Below, one piece after another: positions 53,814-63,978 of a stretch of DNA of 64,000 nucleotides. Below the pieces are notes generated by a model. It was not told the origin of the DNA, ran no database searches, and saw nothing but the letters and a program-made list of their open reading frames with translations. Origin of the DNA: an uncultured Bacilli bacterium (GTDB lineage: Bacteria; Bacillota_I; Bacilli_A; RF39; UBA660); assembly GCA_934101865.1 (NCBI GenBank), contig CAKOSA010000001.1, positions 1 to 64,000 on the forward strand, written 5' to 3'. The translations under genes were made by a program, and so were the position numbers. Positions within the stretch are counted from its first letter, which is position 1. Every line of letters starts with the position of its first letter.

Positions 53814-54470
53814 ATGAATTATAATGAAATACTAATAAAGTATATTGACAATTATCCCACAGATGAACCAATCTTTATCGAGGATATAAAAAGACACTTC
53901 GAAAGTGTTATGGAAGAAGAACTATTAAACAATATTATTAAGGACATCTATGTCTATATAAATAGACTAGTAAAAGCAAACAAAGTAGAACAGTGTACCA
54001 AAGGTGTATACTATAAGGAAACAAAAAATAAAGAAAAAAGTAGAGAAATAGTTTCCCAAAAGACTATAAACAGAAAATACATTAAAGATGCTAACGGTCA
54101 GAAAGGGTACTACACAGGAATACATCTATTTAACGAATTAGGCTTAACTAGTCAAACATCCCCAAAAATAATAATAGTAACAAATGAATGCCCCAACAAT
54201 AACCACTATAAAAATAAAGGCTTAGGAGTAACTATTAAAAGACCAAAAATAATTATCGATAACGATAATTGCAGATACCTAAAACTATTTGATGTATTAA
54301 TAAATCGAGATAATGTCGAAATAGAAGTCTCAAAGAAACGCGAAAAAGAAATAATCTATAAATACATAAAAGATAACAAAATCGAGATGGAAAGACTATT
54401 TGAGTATGCCAACAAATTATACAATTTAAAGCCCATTGAAAAATTATATGATATAAGTGGAGAAGAGTAA
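53814..54470 (+). CDS. AbiEi/DUF6088-like antitoxin protein, orphan
   Basis: A 218-aa protein resembling the DUF6088/AbiEi type IV antitoxin group: N-terminal winged-helix-like part (EPIFIEDIKRHF, VYINRLVKANKVEQ, GVYYKE) and the signature YYTGIHLFNELGLTSQTSP with IIIVTNE. The AbiEii nucleotidyltransferase toxin that usually follows is missing; the next gene is on the opposite strand. Preceded by a full consensus promoter, a palindrome and a repeat cluster. Possible relic or stand-alone regulator. Confidence 0.75.
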   Translation: MNYNEILIKYIDNYPTDEPIFIEDIKRHFESVMEEELLNNIIKDIYVYINRLVKANKVEQCTKGVYYKETKNKEKSREIVSQKTINRKYIKDANGQKGYYTGIHLFNELGLTSQTSPKIIIVTNECPNNNHYKNKGLGVTIKRPKIIIDNDNCRYLKLFDVLINRDNVEIEVSKKREKEIIYKYIKDNKIEMERLFEYANKLYNLKPIEKLYDISGEE

Positions 54471-54480
54471 AACAATACCA

Positions 54481-55413
54481 TTACTTACCAAATAATTTAC
54501 CTTGATAAGTATCTCTAATTACCATTTCCTTATCAATATCATTCATTACACTAACCTTTTTAACAATCCACTTTGGAGAAATAAGATTATCAATATCAGC
54601 ATCAGATATAATGCGATGAATAACTATTCTAGGATCAAGAATTTCCAGTTGTCTAATAACAATATCAATATACTCATCCTTAGATAAAATTTTAATATCA
54701 CCATTATTATATAACTTTTCCAAAGGCGTATCCTTAAGGACCATCAAAGTATGAAATTTAACACCTTGAATATCAAGAGTATTAAGAAATTTAGCACTCT
54801 CTAACATCATATCCAAAGTCTCATTAGGAAGACCATTAATAAGGTGAATAACCACATTAATACCCATTTTCCTAAGTCTCTTTACACAAGATGTAAATTC
54901 AAACAAAGTATGACCCCGATTAATAAATTTCCCCGTTTCTTCCCAAATACTTTGTAAACCCAATTCAACTACAATATAATATTTCTTACTAAGAACCTCT
55001 AAGTAATCAAGCACCTCATCACTTATACAATCACACCTCGTAGCAATCGCAAGCCCCATAACATCAGGTAAAGAAAGAATAGCCTCATATTTTTCCTTTA
55101 ATACCGAAAGAGGAGCATAAGTATTACTTCGAGCCTGAAAATAACCAATATATTTCCCATTAGGCCATTTTCTGTCCATAACCTCTTTAACCTCATAAAA
55201 CTGTTTTACTAAAGAGTGGGTAACATTACCAGCAAACTCTCCACTACCACTCTTTGAACAATAAATACAACCCCCATATCCCTTTGTACCATCCATATTA
55301 GGACAGCTAAATCCCCCATTAAGACTAATTTTCTTAATTTTAAAACCAAAATTAGTTTTATAAAAATAGTTAAGAGTATGGTATCTCTTATTATCTAAAC
55401 TATATTTAAACAT
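54481..55413 (-). CDS. Radical SAM protein, TIGR01212/YhcC family
   Basis: A 310-aa radical SAM enzyme. SLNGGFSCPNMDGTKGYGGC then IYC give the Cys set (C-x12-C-x2-C) that binds the [4Fe-4S] cluster. GYFQARSNTYAPLSVLKEKY, GLAIATRCDCI, VELGLQS and HLINGLPNET follow the YhcC/Elp3-related pattern. Function in the cell is not established. The start at 55413 has GGTGAT upstream; a longer frame to 55443 is less likely. Divergent from mtaB. Confidence 0.9.
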   Translation of the reverse strand: MFKYSLDNKRYHTLNYFYKTNFGFKIKKISLNGGFSCPNMDGTKGYGGCIYCSKSGSGEFAGNVTHSLVKQFYEVKEVMDRKWPNGKYIGYFQARSNTYAPLSVLKEKYEAILSLPDVMGLAIATRCDCISDEVLDYLEVLSKKYYIVVELGLQSIWEETGKFINRGHTLFEFTSCVKRLRKMGINVVIHLINGLPNETLDMMLESAKFLNTLDIQGVKFHTLMVLKDTPLEKLYNNGDIKILSKDEYIDIVIRQLEILDPRIVIHRIISDADIDNLISPKWIVKKVSVMNDIDKEMVIRDTYQGKLFGK

Positions 55414-55488
55414 AAAAATCACCAAAAATATTCTATCATACAACTAAAATTTTCGCAAATGGTAGAACAAGAAACGGAAGTGAAACAA

Positions 55489-56778
55489 ATGAGAGCAGCA
55501 ATTTACACCCTTGGATGTAAGGTTAATATATATGAAAGCGAATATGTCACTAGTGAATTAGTCAAAAACGGTTACACTATCGTGGACTGGGAAGAAGAAG
55601 CAGACGTATATATAATAAATACTTGTAGTGTTACTAATGAAGCCGATAAAAAAGACCGAAAAATAATAAACGGAGCCCTAAAAAGAAATAAAGATGCCAT
55701 AACAGTAGTAATGGGTTGCCACGTACAAGCCGGCTTCCCCATTGAAGGAGCAAATATCGTAATAGGCAACAAAGACAAATCAAAAATAGTCAGATTAATA
55801 GAAGAATACAAAGAAAAAAAACAAAATATAACTAGGATATACGATTTAACTAGTGCTGACTTTGAAGATATGCAAATAACAAACTTCAATAAACATACTC
55901 GTGCCTTTGTAAAAATTCAAGACGGCTGTAACGCTTTCTGTACATATTGCATAATACCATATATAAGAGGTTCACTAAGAAGTAAGGAAGAAAATAAAGT
56001 AATTGCCGAAGTAACATCCCTTACCCAAAAAGGCTTTAAAGAAATAGTATTAACCGGAATACATACAGGAAGATATGGAATAGATAAAGAAACAAACCTT
56101 TATCATCTCTTAACCCAGTTAGTAAAAATACCCAATCTATATAGAATAAGATTATCATCTATCGAAATAAACGAAATAACTCCCGAAATAATAAACTTAA
56201 TTAAAACAAATCCCATTATGGCCAAACATCTCCATATACCTCTCCAATCAGGAAGTAATCACATATTAAAAATGATGAATAGAAAATACAATGTAGACTA
56301 TTACATAAATAAAATCAATGAAATAAGAAAAGAAATACCCAATATATCTATTACAACAGATTTAATACTAGGCTTCCCAAATGAAACAGAAGAAAACTAT
56401 CAAGAAACCCTAAATACCCTAAATAAAATAAAATTCACTAAAATACACACTTTCCCATATTCAAGAAGAAAAGGAACATCAGCTGACAAAATGCCAAATC
56501 AAATCAATGGAAAAACAAAAAAAGAAAGAGTAAGAGAAGTACTAGAACTATCAAATAAATATGAACAAGAATACTACACAAATAATCTAAATAAAGAATA
56601 CGAAATATTAACCGAGGATCATAAAGATAAAACAATAGGCTATACAACAAACTATATTCCCATAGTGCTTCCAACTCATAAACCAAATAACCAAGTAATA
56701 AAAGTAACTTTAACTAAATTAAATAAAGATACAAATCAAATTCTTGGTGAAATAAAAGAAGAAGTAGTAACTAAGTAA
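55489..56778 (+). CDS. mtaB: tRNA threonylcarbamoyladenosine methylthiotransferase MtaB
   Basis: Radical SAM methylthiotransferase making ms2t6A37 in tRNA, 429 aa. The N-terminal UPF0004 part has YTLGCKVNIYESEYV, NTCSVTNEADKKDRK and MGCHVQ with three Cys for one cluster; the radical SAM triad is DGCNAFCTYCIIPYIRG; a TRAM domain ends it. Works downstream of tsaC found at 27487. ATG 55489 has GGAAGTGA 5 nt upstream. Confidence 0.94.
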   Translation: MRAAIYTLGCKVNIYESEYVTSELVKNGYTIVDWEEEADVYIINTCSVTNEADKKDRKIINGALKRNKDAITVVMGCHVQAGFPIEGANIVIGNKDKSKIVRLIEEYKEKKQNITRIYDLTSADFEDMQITNFNKHTRAFVKIQDGCNAFCTYCIIPYIRGSLRSKEENKVIAEVTSLTQKGFKEIVLTGIHTGRYGIDKETNLYHLLTQLVKIPNLYRIRLSSIEINEITPEIINLIKTNPIMAKHLHIPLQSGSNHILKMMNRKYNVDYYINKINEIRKEIPNISITTDLILGFPNETEENYQETLNTLNKIKFTKIHTFPYSRRKGTSADKMPNQINGKTKKERVREVLELSNKYEQEYYTNNLNKEYEILTEDHKDKTIGYTTNYIPIVLPTHKPNNQVIKVTLTKLNKDTNQILGEIKEEVVTK

Positions 56779-56851
56779 ATTAATAAGTAAAAAAAATATA
56801 AATTCTTACCCCCCTTAGGGCCCAAAAAATCCAAAAAAGTCCTAACTACCA

Positions 56852-56880
56852 TTGATTGCCCCCCAAAATTGTGATAAAAT
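56852..56880 (+). promoter_or_regulatory. Promoter of parE
   Basis: TTGATT (56852-56857), 17 bp, TAAAAT (56875-56880), TGA upstream. Confidence 0.65.
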
Positions 56881-56909
56881 GTATTTTAGAAAGAGTGAGA
56901 GTGATATAA

Positions 56910-58817
56910 ATGAATAAAAGTGAATATAACGAAAGTTCAATCAAAATATTAGAAGGATTAGAGGCCGTAAGAAAAAGACCCGGAATGTATATAGGTTCAA
57001 CTGATAAAAGAGGCCTACATCACCTTGTTTGGGAAATAGTAGATAACTGTGTTGACGAAGCCTTAAACGGTTATGGCGATTACATAAAAATAGAAATGCA
57101 CAAAGACGGATCAATAAGTGTAACTGACCGTGGCCGTGGAATACCAACAGGAATGCACCCTTCTGGCAAGTCCACTCCCGAAGTAATATACACAGTACTT
57201 CACGCTGGCGGTAAATTCTCTGATGGAGGATACAAAGTATCAGGAGGTCTTCACGGAGTAGGTGCTAGTGTCGTAAATGCCCTAAGCAGTTATATGGAAG
57301 TAACTACTCGTCGTAATAAAGAAGAATACTATATAAAATTTAGTAATGGTGGAAAAGTAGAAGTACCCCTTACCAAGATAGGTTCAACTACCAAAACAGG
57401 AACTACCGTAAAATTTAAGCCCGATAGCAGTATCTTTTCAGATACCAATTTCAGTTATTCCACAATATGTGAAAGAATGAGAGAATGTGCTTTTCTAATA
57501 AACGGTCTCACAATCGAAATAATAAATGAAAATGATGGAAGAAGTGAAAAATACCAATACCAAAATGGCTTAGAAGCATTCTGTAAATATTTAAATGAAG
57601 ATAAGACAACCCTTCACGATATACTATGCTTTGAAGGCAGTAAAGAAAAGATAAAAGTAAATGTTGCCTTACAATATACAGACAACTATTCAGAAAACAT
57701 AATATCATTTGTAAATAACGTAAAAACATCTGATGGAGGTAGTCACGAAGTAGGATTTAAAACCGCTATTACCAAAGTATTAAATGATTATGCTAAGGAA
57801 AATGGCTTTCTTAAAGGAAAAGACAAGAACTTTGAAGGAACTGATGTAAGAGAGGGACTAACAGCAATAATTGCCGTTCAAATACCTGAGAGTATTCTTC
57901 AATTTGAAGGCCAAACAAAGTCCAAACTAGGAACACCAATTGCTCGTAGTGTTGTTGAGGCAATTACTACCGAAAAGTTAAAGTTTTTCTTAGAAGAAAA
58001 TAATGCTATTGCTACCAATATTGTAACCAAAGCCCTAAAAGGAAAAGAAGCTCGTGAAGCTGCTCGTAAAGCCAAAGAAGAAACTAGAAAAGGCAAGGAC
58101 AAAAGTAAATTAGAAAAAATATTAAGTGGTAAATTAACACCCGCTTTAAGTAAAAAATGGGAAGAAAAAGAACTATTTATAGTAGAGGGAGACTCTGCCG
58201 GCGGATCGGCTAAACAAGGAAGAGACCGTAGAACTCAGGCTATATTACCACTTAGAGGAAAAGTAATAAATACCGAAAAAGCCAAAATAGAGGATATCTT
58301 TAAAAATGAAGAAATAAATACCCTTATCCATACTATTGGAGCCGGTGTTGGAAATGATTTTGAAATAAAAGATGCCCATTATGGAAAAGTAATAATAATG
58401 ACCGATGCTGATGATGATGGAGCCCATATCCAATGTTTACTATTAACATTCTTTTATAGATATATGCGTCCCCTTATTGAAGACGGTAGACTATTTATCG
58501 CAATGCCTCCATTATATAGAGTATTTTCAGCTGGAAAAGAAAAATATCTTTGGAGTAATGAAGAATTAAAAGAATATACAAAAGGGAAATCAAACTATAA
58601 AATACAAAGGTACAAAGGATTAGGAGAAATGAATGCCGACCAGTTATGCGATACAACAATGGATCCCAAAACAAGAAGTCTAATTAAAGTAAATATTACA
58701 GACGCTGCCCTTGCCGAAAAAAGAGTGAGTGTTCTTATGGGTGATGCTGTTGAGCCAAGAAAAAATTGGATAAACGAAAATGTTGAATTTTCTCTTGAAG
58801 ACGCTTACAAAATATAA
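56910..58817 (+). CDS. parE: DNA topoisomerase IV subunit B
   Basis: ATPase subunit of topoisomerase IV, 635 aa. GHKL ATPase: LEAVRKRPGMYIGST, EIVDNCVDEALNGYGD, DRGRGIPTGMHPSGKS, GGLHGVGASVVNALS. Transducer and TOPRIM: FIVEGDSAGGSAKQGRDR and IMTDADDDGAHIQ. ParE rather than GyrB by ENIISFVNNVKTSDGGSH, the CFEG and KEARKAKEETRKGKDK region and length. parC, normally adjacent, is not in the window. SD GAGAGTGAT. Confidence 0.93.
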   Translation: MNKSEYNESSIKILEGLEAVRKRPGMYIGSTDKRGLHHLVWEIVDNCVDEALNGYGDYIKIEMHKDGSISVTDRGRGIPTGMHPSGKSTPEVIYTVLHAGGKFSDGGYKVSGGLHGVGASVVNALSSYMEVTTRRNKEEYYIKFSNGGKVEVPLTKIGSTTKTGTTVKFKPDSSIFSDTNFSYSTICERMRECAFLINGLTIEIINENDGRSEKYQYQNGLEAFCKYLNEDKTTLHDILCFEGSKEKIKVNVALQYTDNYSENIISFVNNVKTSDGGSHEVGFKTAITKVLNDYAKENGFLKGKDKNFEGTDVREGLTAIIAVQIPESILQFEGQTKSKLGTPIARSVVEAITTEKLKFFLEENNAIATNIVTKALKGKEAREAARKAKEETRKGKDKSKLEKILSGKLTPALSKKWEEKELFIVEGDSAGGSAKQGRDRRTQAILPLRGKVINTEKAKIEDIFKNEEINTLIHTIGAGVGNDFEIKDAHYGKVIIMTDADDDGAHIQCLLLTFFYRYMRPLIEDGRLFIAMPPLYRVFSAGKEKYLWSNEELKEYTKGKSNYKIQRYKGLGEMNADQLCDTTMDPKTRSLIKVNITDAALAEKRVSVLMGDAVEPRKNWINENVEFSLEDAYKI

Positions 58818-58849
58818 AATACGTGAAAATAAGATTACTCTTTCCTAGA

Positions 58850-59050
58850 TTATTTTAGTAAAAAAGCCAAGTTACATTTTTAAATATGAAGATGTTATAA
58901 CATCTAAGTTCCCCGTAATATATATAAATAAAATAAGAAGTAAGGTTGTACGAACCTATAACAAATGCTTGCGGAGATAATAATATTATCATATTATTGA
59001 ACCAAGAATTGATTAGATTTTTAGATATAGGACAAAGCAGGTTTACATAT
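58850..59050 (+). ncRNA. Possible structured RNA downstream of parE
   Basis: The 394-nt gap between parE and the surface protein has no gene. Within it are several hairpins: AGATGTTATAACATCT, AGGTTGTACGAACCT, GATAATAATATTATC, and TCCCCGTAA against TTGCGGAG, with local GC above the surrounding DNA. The pattern suggests a stable RNA, possibly 6S-like or a raiA-type motif; neither is recognised with certainty. 59051-59153 shows nothing clear. Confidence 0.35.
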
Positions 59051-59153
59051 TACAAAAAAATTATAAAATTTCCAAAAAATACATTTTTCTAGTAATTATG
59101 ACCATTTTTGCCTGAAATAACACTACTAAAATGTAAAGTTTGTGTAAAGTATC

Positions 59154-59182
59154 TAGTCAAACGTATAAATAAATGGTATACT
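59154..59182 (+). promoter_or_regulatory. Promoter of large surface protein
   Basis: TAGTCA (59154-59159), 17 bp, TATACT (59177-59182) with TGG upstream. Confidence 0.6.
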
Positions 59183-59211
59183 GAACTAGAAATGATACAA
59201 AGAGGATAAAC

Positions 59212-61749
59212 GTGTCATTTCATTCAAAAACGAAAGCGGGGAATAATATGGGAAAAGCGAGTAAATTTATGAAAGTATTTATAGTTATATGTATGATCAT
59301 TACACAATTATCGCCTACCATTAGTGTGTTTGCAGATACAACCACTATGCAAGACGTAGACGTAAATGTTGATGTAGCAAACGATAACTATACAATTACA
59401 GCCACAGATTTAGTTGTAAATCCAGAAGAAACCTATAGTATTGATTTAGTTGCTGAATTTATATACCAAAATGGTGAAGTTATCTATGCAAACGCTAATA
59501 AACCATATACTATTCAAAATATATTGGGTAGTGAGTTATTAGCGGGATATAAAATTAGTAATTTCAGTTCTATAGTAAGTACACTAGGATTTAACAATTG
59601 GACAGCTGGTTATGCGTATCAAGAAGAAAATGGTGAAACCATTTACTATAATGGTACATATAAGTTTACAGTTACAATTAAAAATAACAAAAATGAAGAA
59701 ATAAGTATAGTCGAAACAACTAATAAAATAGAAAGTGATATAACTGAAAAAACAGGATATACATACTATGCTTATGAAACAAACGATGGTGTAGTTGGAA
59801 ATATAACAAATGACCAAGAACCAATCAATTTAGGTGAAACTACGGAACAAATAACATTATATGGAAATCTTTATGAACCAAATGAAGCTCCCTATACAAT
59901 CTATAAAGTAAGTGGAGCAGGATATGATGAAAGTAGAACATATACAAACTATCAGTTATTCAATGAAGACGGGATAATAACTTATAACTTTAAAGATAAA
60001 CTACCAGGAACATACACATATAATGAAGTAGTAACCCTAACAAAAGAGGACGGAACAAGTATTTCCTATCCCAAAGTATTAAAATTTAGGTATGGAACAA
60101 ATTTAGATAGCATTCTCTCAAATGAAGAATATACATTTAAAGACGGTCTACTAATAACTGAAGGTTCATATAATAGTGTAATAAAAACTCGTAAAGGTTT
60201 AGTAGATTATGTAACAAATATAATAAATAATAGTAACTATAATGTGTCCATAGTTAACCAATCAAATTTAAATGTATATGATGAATCAGCCCTAACAACA
60301 GATGATAAATTAATAATAACATCATTAACAGATGAAAGCTATAATGAAACATATAATGTTATAGTAAAATACGATTATGATAATGATGGACAAGTTACAT
60401 ACTCTGACTTAGAAAACATTATTAATGAAAAACTAGGAAATAAAGAAGTATCAAAACAAACAAATTTAGGAGATGCATCTCAAAATCCAACTAAAGACAC
60501 CATAACAAACGTCCAAAAGAAAATAGACAATGTTACAAATATTACAGAACCAACTAGTCCACTAGAAATAACAACTTCTAGTGCAAGTGAAGTAATAAAC
60601 GGAGAAGAACTGCGAGTAACATACAAATTAAACGGCAAAACAGATACAATTTCAGGGATAAATGGAACCCTAAATTACGATAAAGAAAATCTAACCCTAA
60701 CAGATATTATCGTAAGTGATACCCTATCGGGAACCATTAATACAAATACAGGTGAATTTCAGTACGTTGGTAATATAAATAATGGCGATGTACTAACCCT
60801 TGTATTTAAAGCTAAAAACCCAGTTGATAGTACAAATATAAGTATAAATAACTTAGAAATAAATAAATACGATTATACTTATAATTTAACAAATAATTCA
60901 AACTTAACATCAAATATAAAAATAAAGAAATCAAATAATGCTTATTTAAAAACCCTAACTATTAAAGAAGCAGAAATAAATTTCCAAAAAGATGTATTTG
61001 AATACAATATAACCATACCAACTGATGTAGATAAATTAACCATAAATTATGATGCTGAAATTGGTACATCATTAATTACATATAATAGTGATGATAACGG
61101 TAACTTTAAAATAAATGAAACCAAAACACTATATATAACTGTTTTAGCCGAAGACGATGTTACTGAACATACTTACAAAATAAACGTAACAAAAAAACAA
61201 TCAAATGATAATAATATAAATGATATTAAAACAGATAAAGGCAATTTAAATTTTGATGGAAATAAACAAAGTTATAATGTAAATGTTGATGCAAATACCG
61301 ACCATTTAGATTTAAATATAGTACTTAGAAATAACAAAGCAACATACACCATACTCGGAAATAGTAACTTTAAAGCCGGATTAAACCTTGTTACTATAAG
61401 AGTAGTTGCCGAAGATGGAACAATAAAAGAGTATTATATTAGTGTAAATAAAGCATCATCAGGTGTTGAACAAGGAAATACCACAATACCCACTAATAAT
61501 AATGGTAATCAAAATCCTACCCAAACTCAAAATATTGCCGAAGAAGTAGTAGAAACCAAAACCGAAGACATCCAAAAATATACAAACGTTGATGATAAAG
61601 ACAAAACAAGCAAAAAAGATAAAACAAAAATTAAAGAAGAGGATGCTGGAATTTCTCATATTATAATAATTATTTTAATACTACTTGTAATTGCTGGATT
61701 AATATATCTAATATTTAAAGATGATGAGGACGAAAAAAAACAAAAATAA
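59212..61749 (+). CDS. Large anchored surface protein with dockerin-, cohesin- and cadherin-like modules
   Basis: An 845-aa exported protein. Signal peptide up to VFAD (about residue 42); a beta-rich N-terminal region; a DYDNDGQVTYSDLENI EF-hand/dockerin-like repeat near 388; a cohesin-like domain about 448-565 (VTYKLNGKTDTISGINGTLNYD, DVLTLVFKA); two cadherin-like beta-sandwich repeats (583-665 and 672-750, NAYLKTLTI and GNLNFDGNKQ); a linker; and a C-terminal span (about 812-832) with charged tail, no LPXTG. Likely an adhesin or scaffold at the cell surface. GTG start with AGAGG 6 nt upstream; ATG 59248 is possible. Confidence 0.82.
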   Translation: MSFHSKTKAGNNMGKASKFMKVFIVICMIITQLSPTISVFADTTTMQDVDVNVDVANDNYTITATDLVVNPEETYSIDLVAEFIYQNGEVIYANANKPYTIQNILGSELLAGYKISNFSSIVSTLGFNNWTAGYAYQEENGETIYYNGTYKFTVTIKNNKNEEISIVETTNKIESDITEKTGYTYYAYETNDGVVGNITNDQEPINLGETTEQITLYGNLYEPNEAPYTIYKVSGAGYDESRTYTNYQLFNEDGIITYNFKDKLPGTYTYNEVVTLTKEDGTSISYPKVLKFRYGTNLDSILSNEEYTFKDGLLITEGSYNSVIKTRKGLVDYVTNIINNSNYNVSIVNQSNLNVYDESALTTDDKLIITSLTDESYNETYNVIVKYDYDNDGQVTYSDLENIINEKLGNKEVSKQTNLGDASQNPTKDTITNVQKKIDNVTNITEPTSPLEITTSSASEVINGEELRVTYKLNGKTDTISGINGTLNYDKENLTLTDIIVSDTLSGTINTNTGEFQYVGNINNGDVLTLVFKAKNPVDSTNISINNLEINKYDYTYNLTNNSNLTSNIKIKKSNNAYLKTLTIKEAEINFQKDVFEYNITIPTDVDKLTINYDAEIGTSLITYNSDDNGNFKINETKTLYITVLAEDDVTEHTYKINVTKKQSNDNNINDIKTDKGNLNFDGNKQSYNVNVDANTDHLDLNIVLRNNKATYTILGNSNFKAGLNLVTIRVVAEDGTIKEYYISVNKASSGVEQGNTTIPTNNNGNQNPTQTQNIAEEVVETKTEDIQKYTNVDDKDKTSKKDKTKIKEEDAGISHIIIIILILLVIAGLIYLIFKDDEDEKKQK

Positions 61750-61784
61750 GAAACCATTAACTGATTATAAAAATTTCTATATTT

Positions 61785-61822
61785 AAAGAAACAAATACTC
61801 AGTTTAATGAGTTTCTTTTTTT
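61785..61822 (+). terminator. Terminator of surface protein gene
   Basis: AAAGAAAC (61785-61792) pairs with GTTTCTTT (61811-61818), with an inner ACTCA/TGAGT option and T-run after it. Confidence 0.75.
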
Positions 61823-61823
61823 C

Positions 61824-61853
61824 TTGCATTATCTATAACAAATGTGTTAAAAT
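61824..61853 (+). promoter_or_regulatory. Promoter of uvrB
   Basis: TTGCAT (61824-61829), 18 bp, TAAAAT (61848-61853) with TGT upstream. Confidence 0.65.
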
Positions 61854-61883
61854 ATATATAAACACGAAAGGAGTGTATTACAA

Positions 61884-63836
61884 ATGTTTGAATTAGTATC
61901 AAAATTTAATCCTAGTGGTGACCAACCCGAAGCCATAAAAAAATTAGTAGATGGAATAAAAAATGGGGAAAAAGAACAAGTACTACTAGGAGCAACCGGA
62001 ACAGGAAAAACCTTTACCATAGCAAATGTCATAAAGGAAGTAAATAAACCAACTCTAGTTCTTGCCCATAATAAAACCCTTGCAGGACAGTTATACTCCG
62101 AATTCAAAGAACTATTTCCGAATAATCACGTATGCTATTTTGTATCTTATTATGATTACTACCAGCCCGAAGCCTATGTACCAAGTACAGATACATATAT
62201 AGAAAAAGATAGTAGTATTAATGATGAAATAGACGAATTAAGACACTATGCAACATCATCATTAATATCAAATAAAGATGTAATAGTAGTTTCCTCCGTA
62301 TCTTGCATATATGGAATAGGAGAACCCGAAGAATATAAAAACAAAATGTTAACCCTTGCCATAAATGAAGATATAGAAAGAGATTATGTATTAAAAAAAT
62401 TAGTAGATATGTTATATGAAAGAAATGATATTGATTTAAAAAGAGGCACATTTCGTGCTAAAGGTGATGTCATAGAAATAATACCCGCCTCTGAAAGAAA
62501 AAGTGGAATAATGATAGAATTTTTTGGCGATACCATAGATAGAATAAGCGAATTTGATACCCTAACCGGAAAAATAATTAGAAACAAAAAATCAGTAAGT
62601 ATCTTCCCAGCCTCTCACTTTGTAACCAGTGATGAAAAATTAGAAAAAGCCATTCAAAATATTAAAGAAGAACTAGAAGAACGCTTAAAATATTTTAAAG
62701 AAAATAATAAATTAATTGAGGAACAAAGATTAAGAGAACGAACCAATTACGATATAGAAATGCTTAAAGAAACAGGATTTTGTAGCGGAATAGAAAACTA
62801 TTCTCGTCATATTGCTCTAAGGAAAGAAGGAGAAACACCCACGACTTTGATAGACTTCTTTGGAAAAGATTTTCTACTTGTAATAGACGAATCCCACGTG
62901 ACTATACCCCAAGTAAAAGCAATGTATAATGGAGATAGAGCTAGAAAACAAAATCTTGTAGATTATGGGTTCCGTCTTCCATCAGCTCTTGATAATAGAC
63001 CCTTGAAATTTACCGAGTTTGAAGAAAAAGTAAACGATGTAATATACGTTTCTGCCACACCAGGAGATTATGAAATGGAAAAAGTACATAATAAAGTGGT
63101 AGAACAAATAATAAGACCAACAGGATTATTAGACCCAACTATTGAAGTAAAACCAACTAAAAATCAAATTGATGATTTAGTTGAAGAAATAAATAAACGC
63201 ATCGAGCAAAACGAACGCATACTCATAACAACCCTCACTATAAGAATGGCCGAAGAATTAACTGATTACTTAAAAAATATTGATATCAAAGTAGCATATC
63301 TTCATAGTGAAGTAAAAACTCTCCAAAGACTAAAAATAATTCACGATTTACGTTGTGGAATATATGATGTAGTAGTAGGAATAAATCTTTTACGAGAAGG
63401 AATTGATATTCCCGAAGTGTCTCTTATAGCAATAATGGATGCCGACAAACAAGGATTTTTAAGAAGTACACGAAGTTTAATTCAAACTATTGGTCGTTGT
63501 GCTAGAAATAGTAAAGGACACGTCATAATGTATGCCGATACCATAACAGATAGTATGAACGAAGCCATAACAGAAACAAAAAGAAGAAGAAACATCCAAG
63601 AAGAGTATAACAAAAAGCACGGAATAATACCAAAAACTATTATGAAAGAGATACGTGATGTCATAAGTAATGATGATGAAACCAAAGAAAAAGAACAAAA
63701 AACAGTCCTAACTAAGGCTGAAACACAAAAAATGATAGTGAATTTAACTAAGGAAATGAAAGAAGCTGCAAGTCGTCTCGACTTCGAAAAAGCAACTGAA
63801 TTAAGGGATATTATCTTTGAATTAAAATCCAACTAA
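61884..63836 (+). CDS. uvrB: Excinuclease ABC subunit B (UvrB)
   Basis: Damage-verification helicase of nucleotide excision repair, 650 aa. Walker A GATGTGKT (36-43), beta-hairpin [21 protein letters not shown], motif [21 protein letters not shown], and the C-terminal UVR motif ([20 protein letters not shown]) for UvrC contact. SD GAAAGGAGTG. It is a separate unit with its own promoter, 55 kb from uvrA. Confidence 0.98.
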   Translation: MFELVSKFNPSGDQPEAIKKLVDGIKNGEKEQVLLGATGTGKTFTIANVIKEVNKPTLVLAHNKTLAGQLYSEFKELFPNNHVCYFVSYYDYYQPEAYVPSTDTYIEKDSSINDEIDELRHYATSSLISNKDVIVVSSVSCIYGIGEPEEYKNKMLTLAINEDIERDYVLKKLVDMLYERNDIDLKRGTFRAKGDVIEIIPASERKSGIMIEFFGDTIDRISEFDTLTGKIIRNKKSVSIFPASHFVTSDEKLEKAIQNIKEELEERLKYFKENNKLIEEQRLRERTNYDIEMLKETGFCSGIENYSRHIALRKEGETPTTLIDFFGKDFLLVIDESHVTIPQVKAMYNGDRARKQNLVDYGFRLPSALDNRPLKFTEFEEKVNDVIYVSATPGDYEMEKVHNKVVEQIIRPTGLLDPTIEVKPTKNQIDDLVEEINKRIEQNERILITTLTIRMAEELTDYLKNIDIKVAYLHSEVKTLQRLKIIHDLRCGIYDVVVGINLLREGIDIPEVSLIAIMDADKQGFLRSTRSLIQTIGRCARNSKGHVIMYADTITDSMNEAITETKRRRNIQEEYNKKHGIIPKTIMKEIRDVISNDDETKEKEQKTVLTKAETQKMIVNLTKEMKEAASRLDFEKATELRDIIFELKSN

Positions 63837-63883
63837 GATGATATTCTTTTTTTTAAAAAATATCAAAAAATAAAACAAATGTA

Positions 63884-63912
63884 TTGACAAGTAATTAAAA
63901 TAGTAATACAAT
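63884..63912 (+). promoter_or_regulatory. Promoter of gene at window end
   Basis: TTGACA (63884-63889), 17 bp, TACAAT (63907-63912). Confidence 0.75.
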
Positions 63913-63978
63913 ATACAAGCAAGTTTAAAAACAGCCAACCAGTTAGATGAGGGGGCAACAAATAAGGAGGCAATAAGT

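Noticed and set aside
56910..58817. GyrB identity for the type II topoisomerase gene
   Set aside because: Internal blocks and length follow B. subtilis ParE more closely than GyrB.
61660..61749. Sortase (LPXTG) anchor in the large surface protein
   Set aside because: The C-terminus has a span and charged tail but no LPXTG-like motif.
63840..63864. Terminator after uvrB
   Set aside because: GATATT/AATATC hairpin is followed by A residues on the + strand, so it does not have the expected T-run after the stem.
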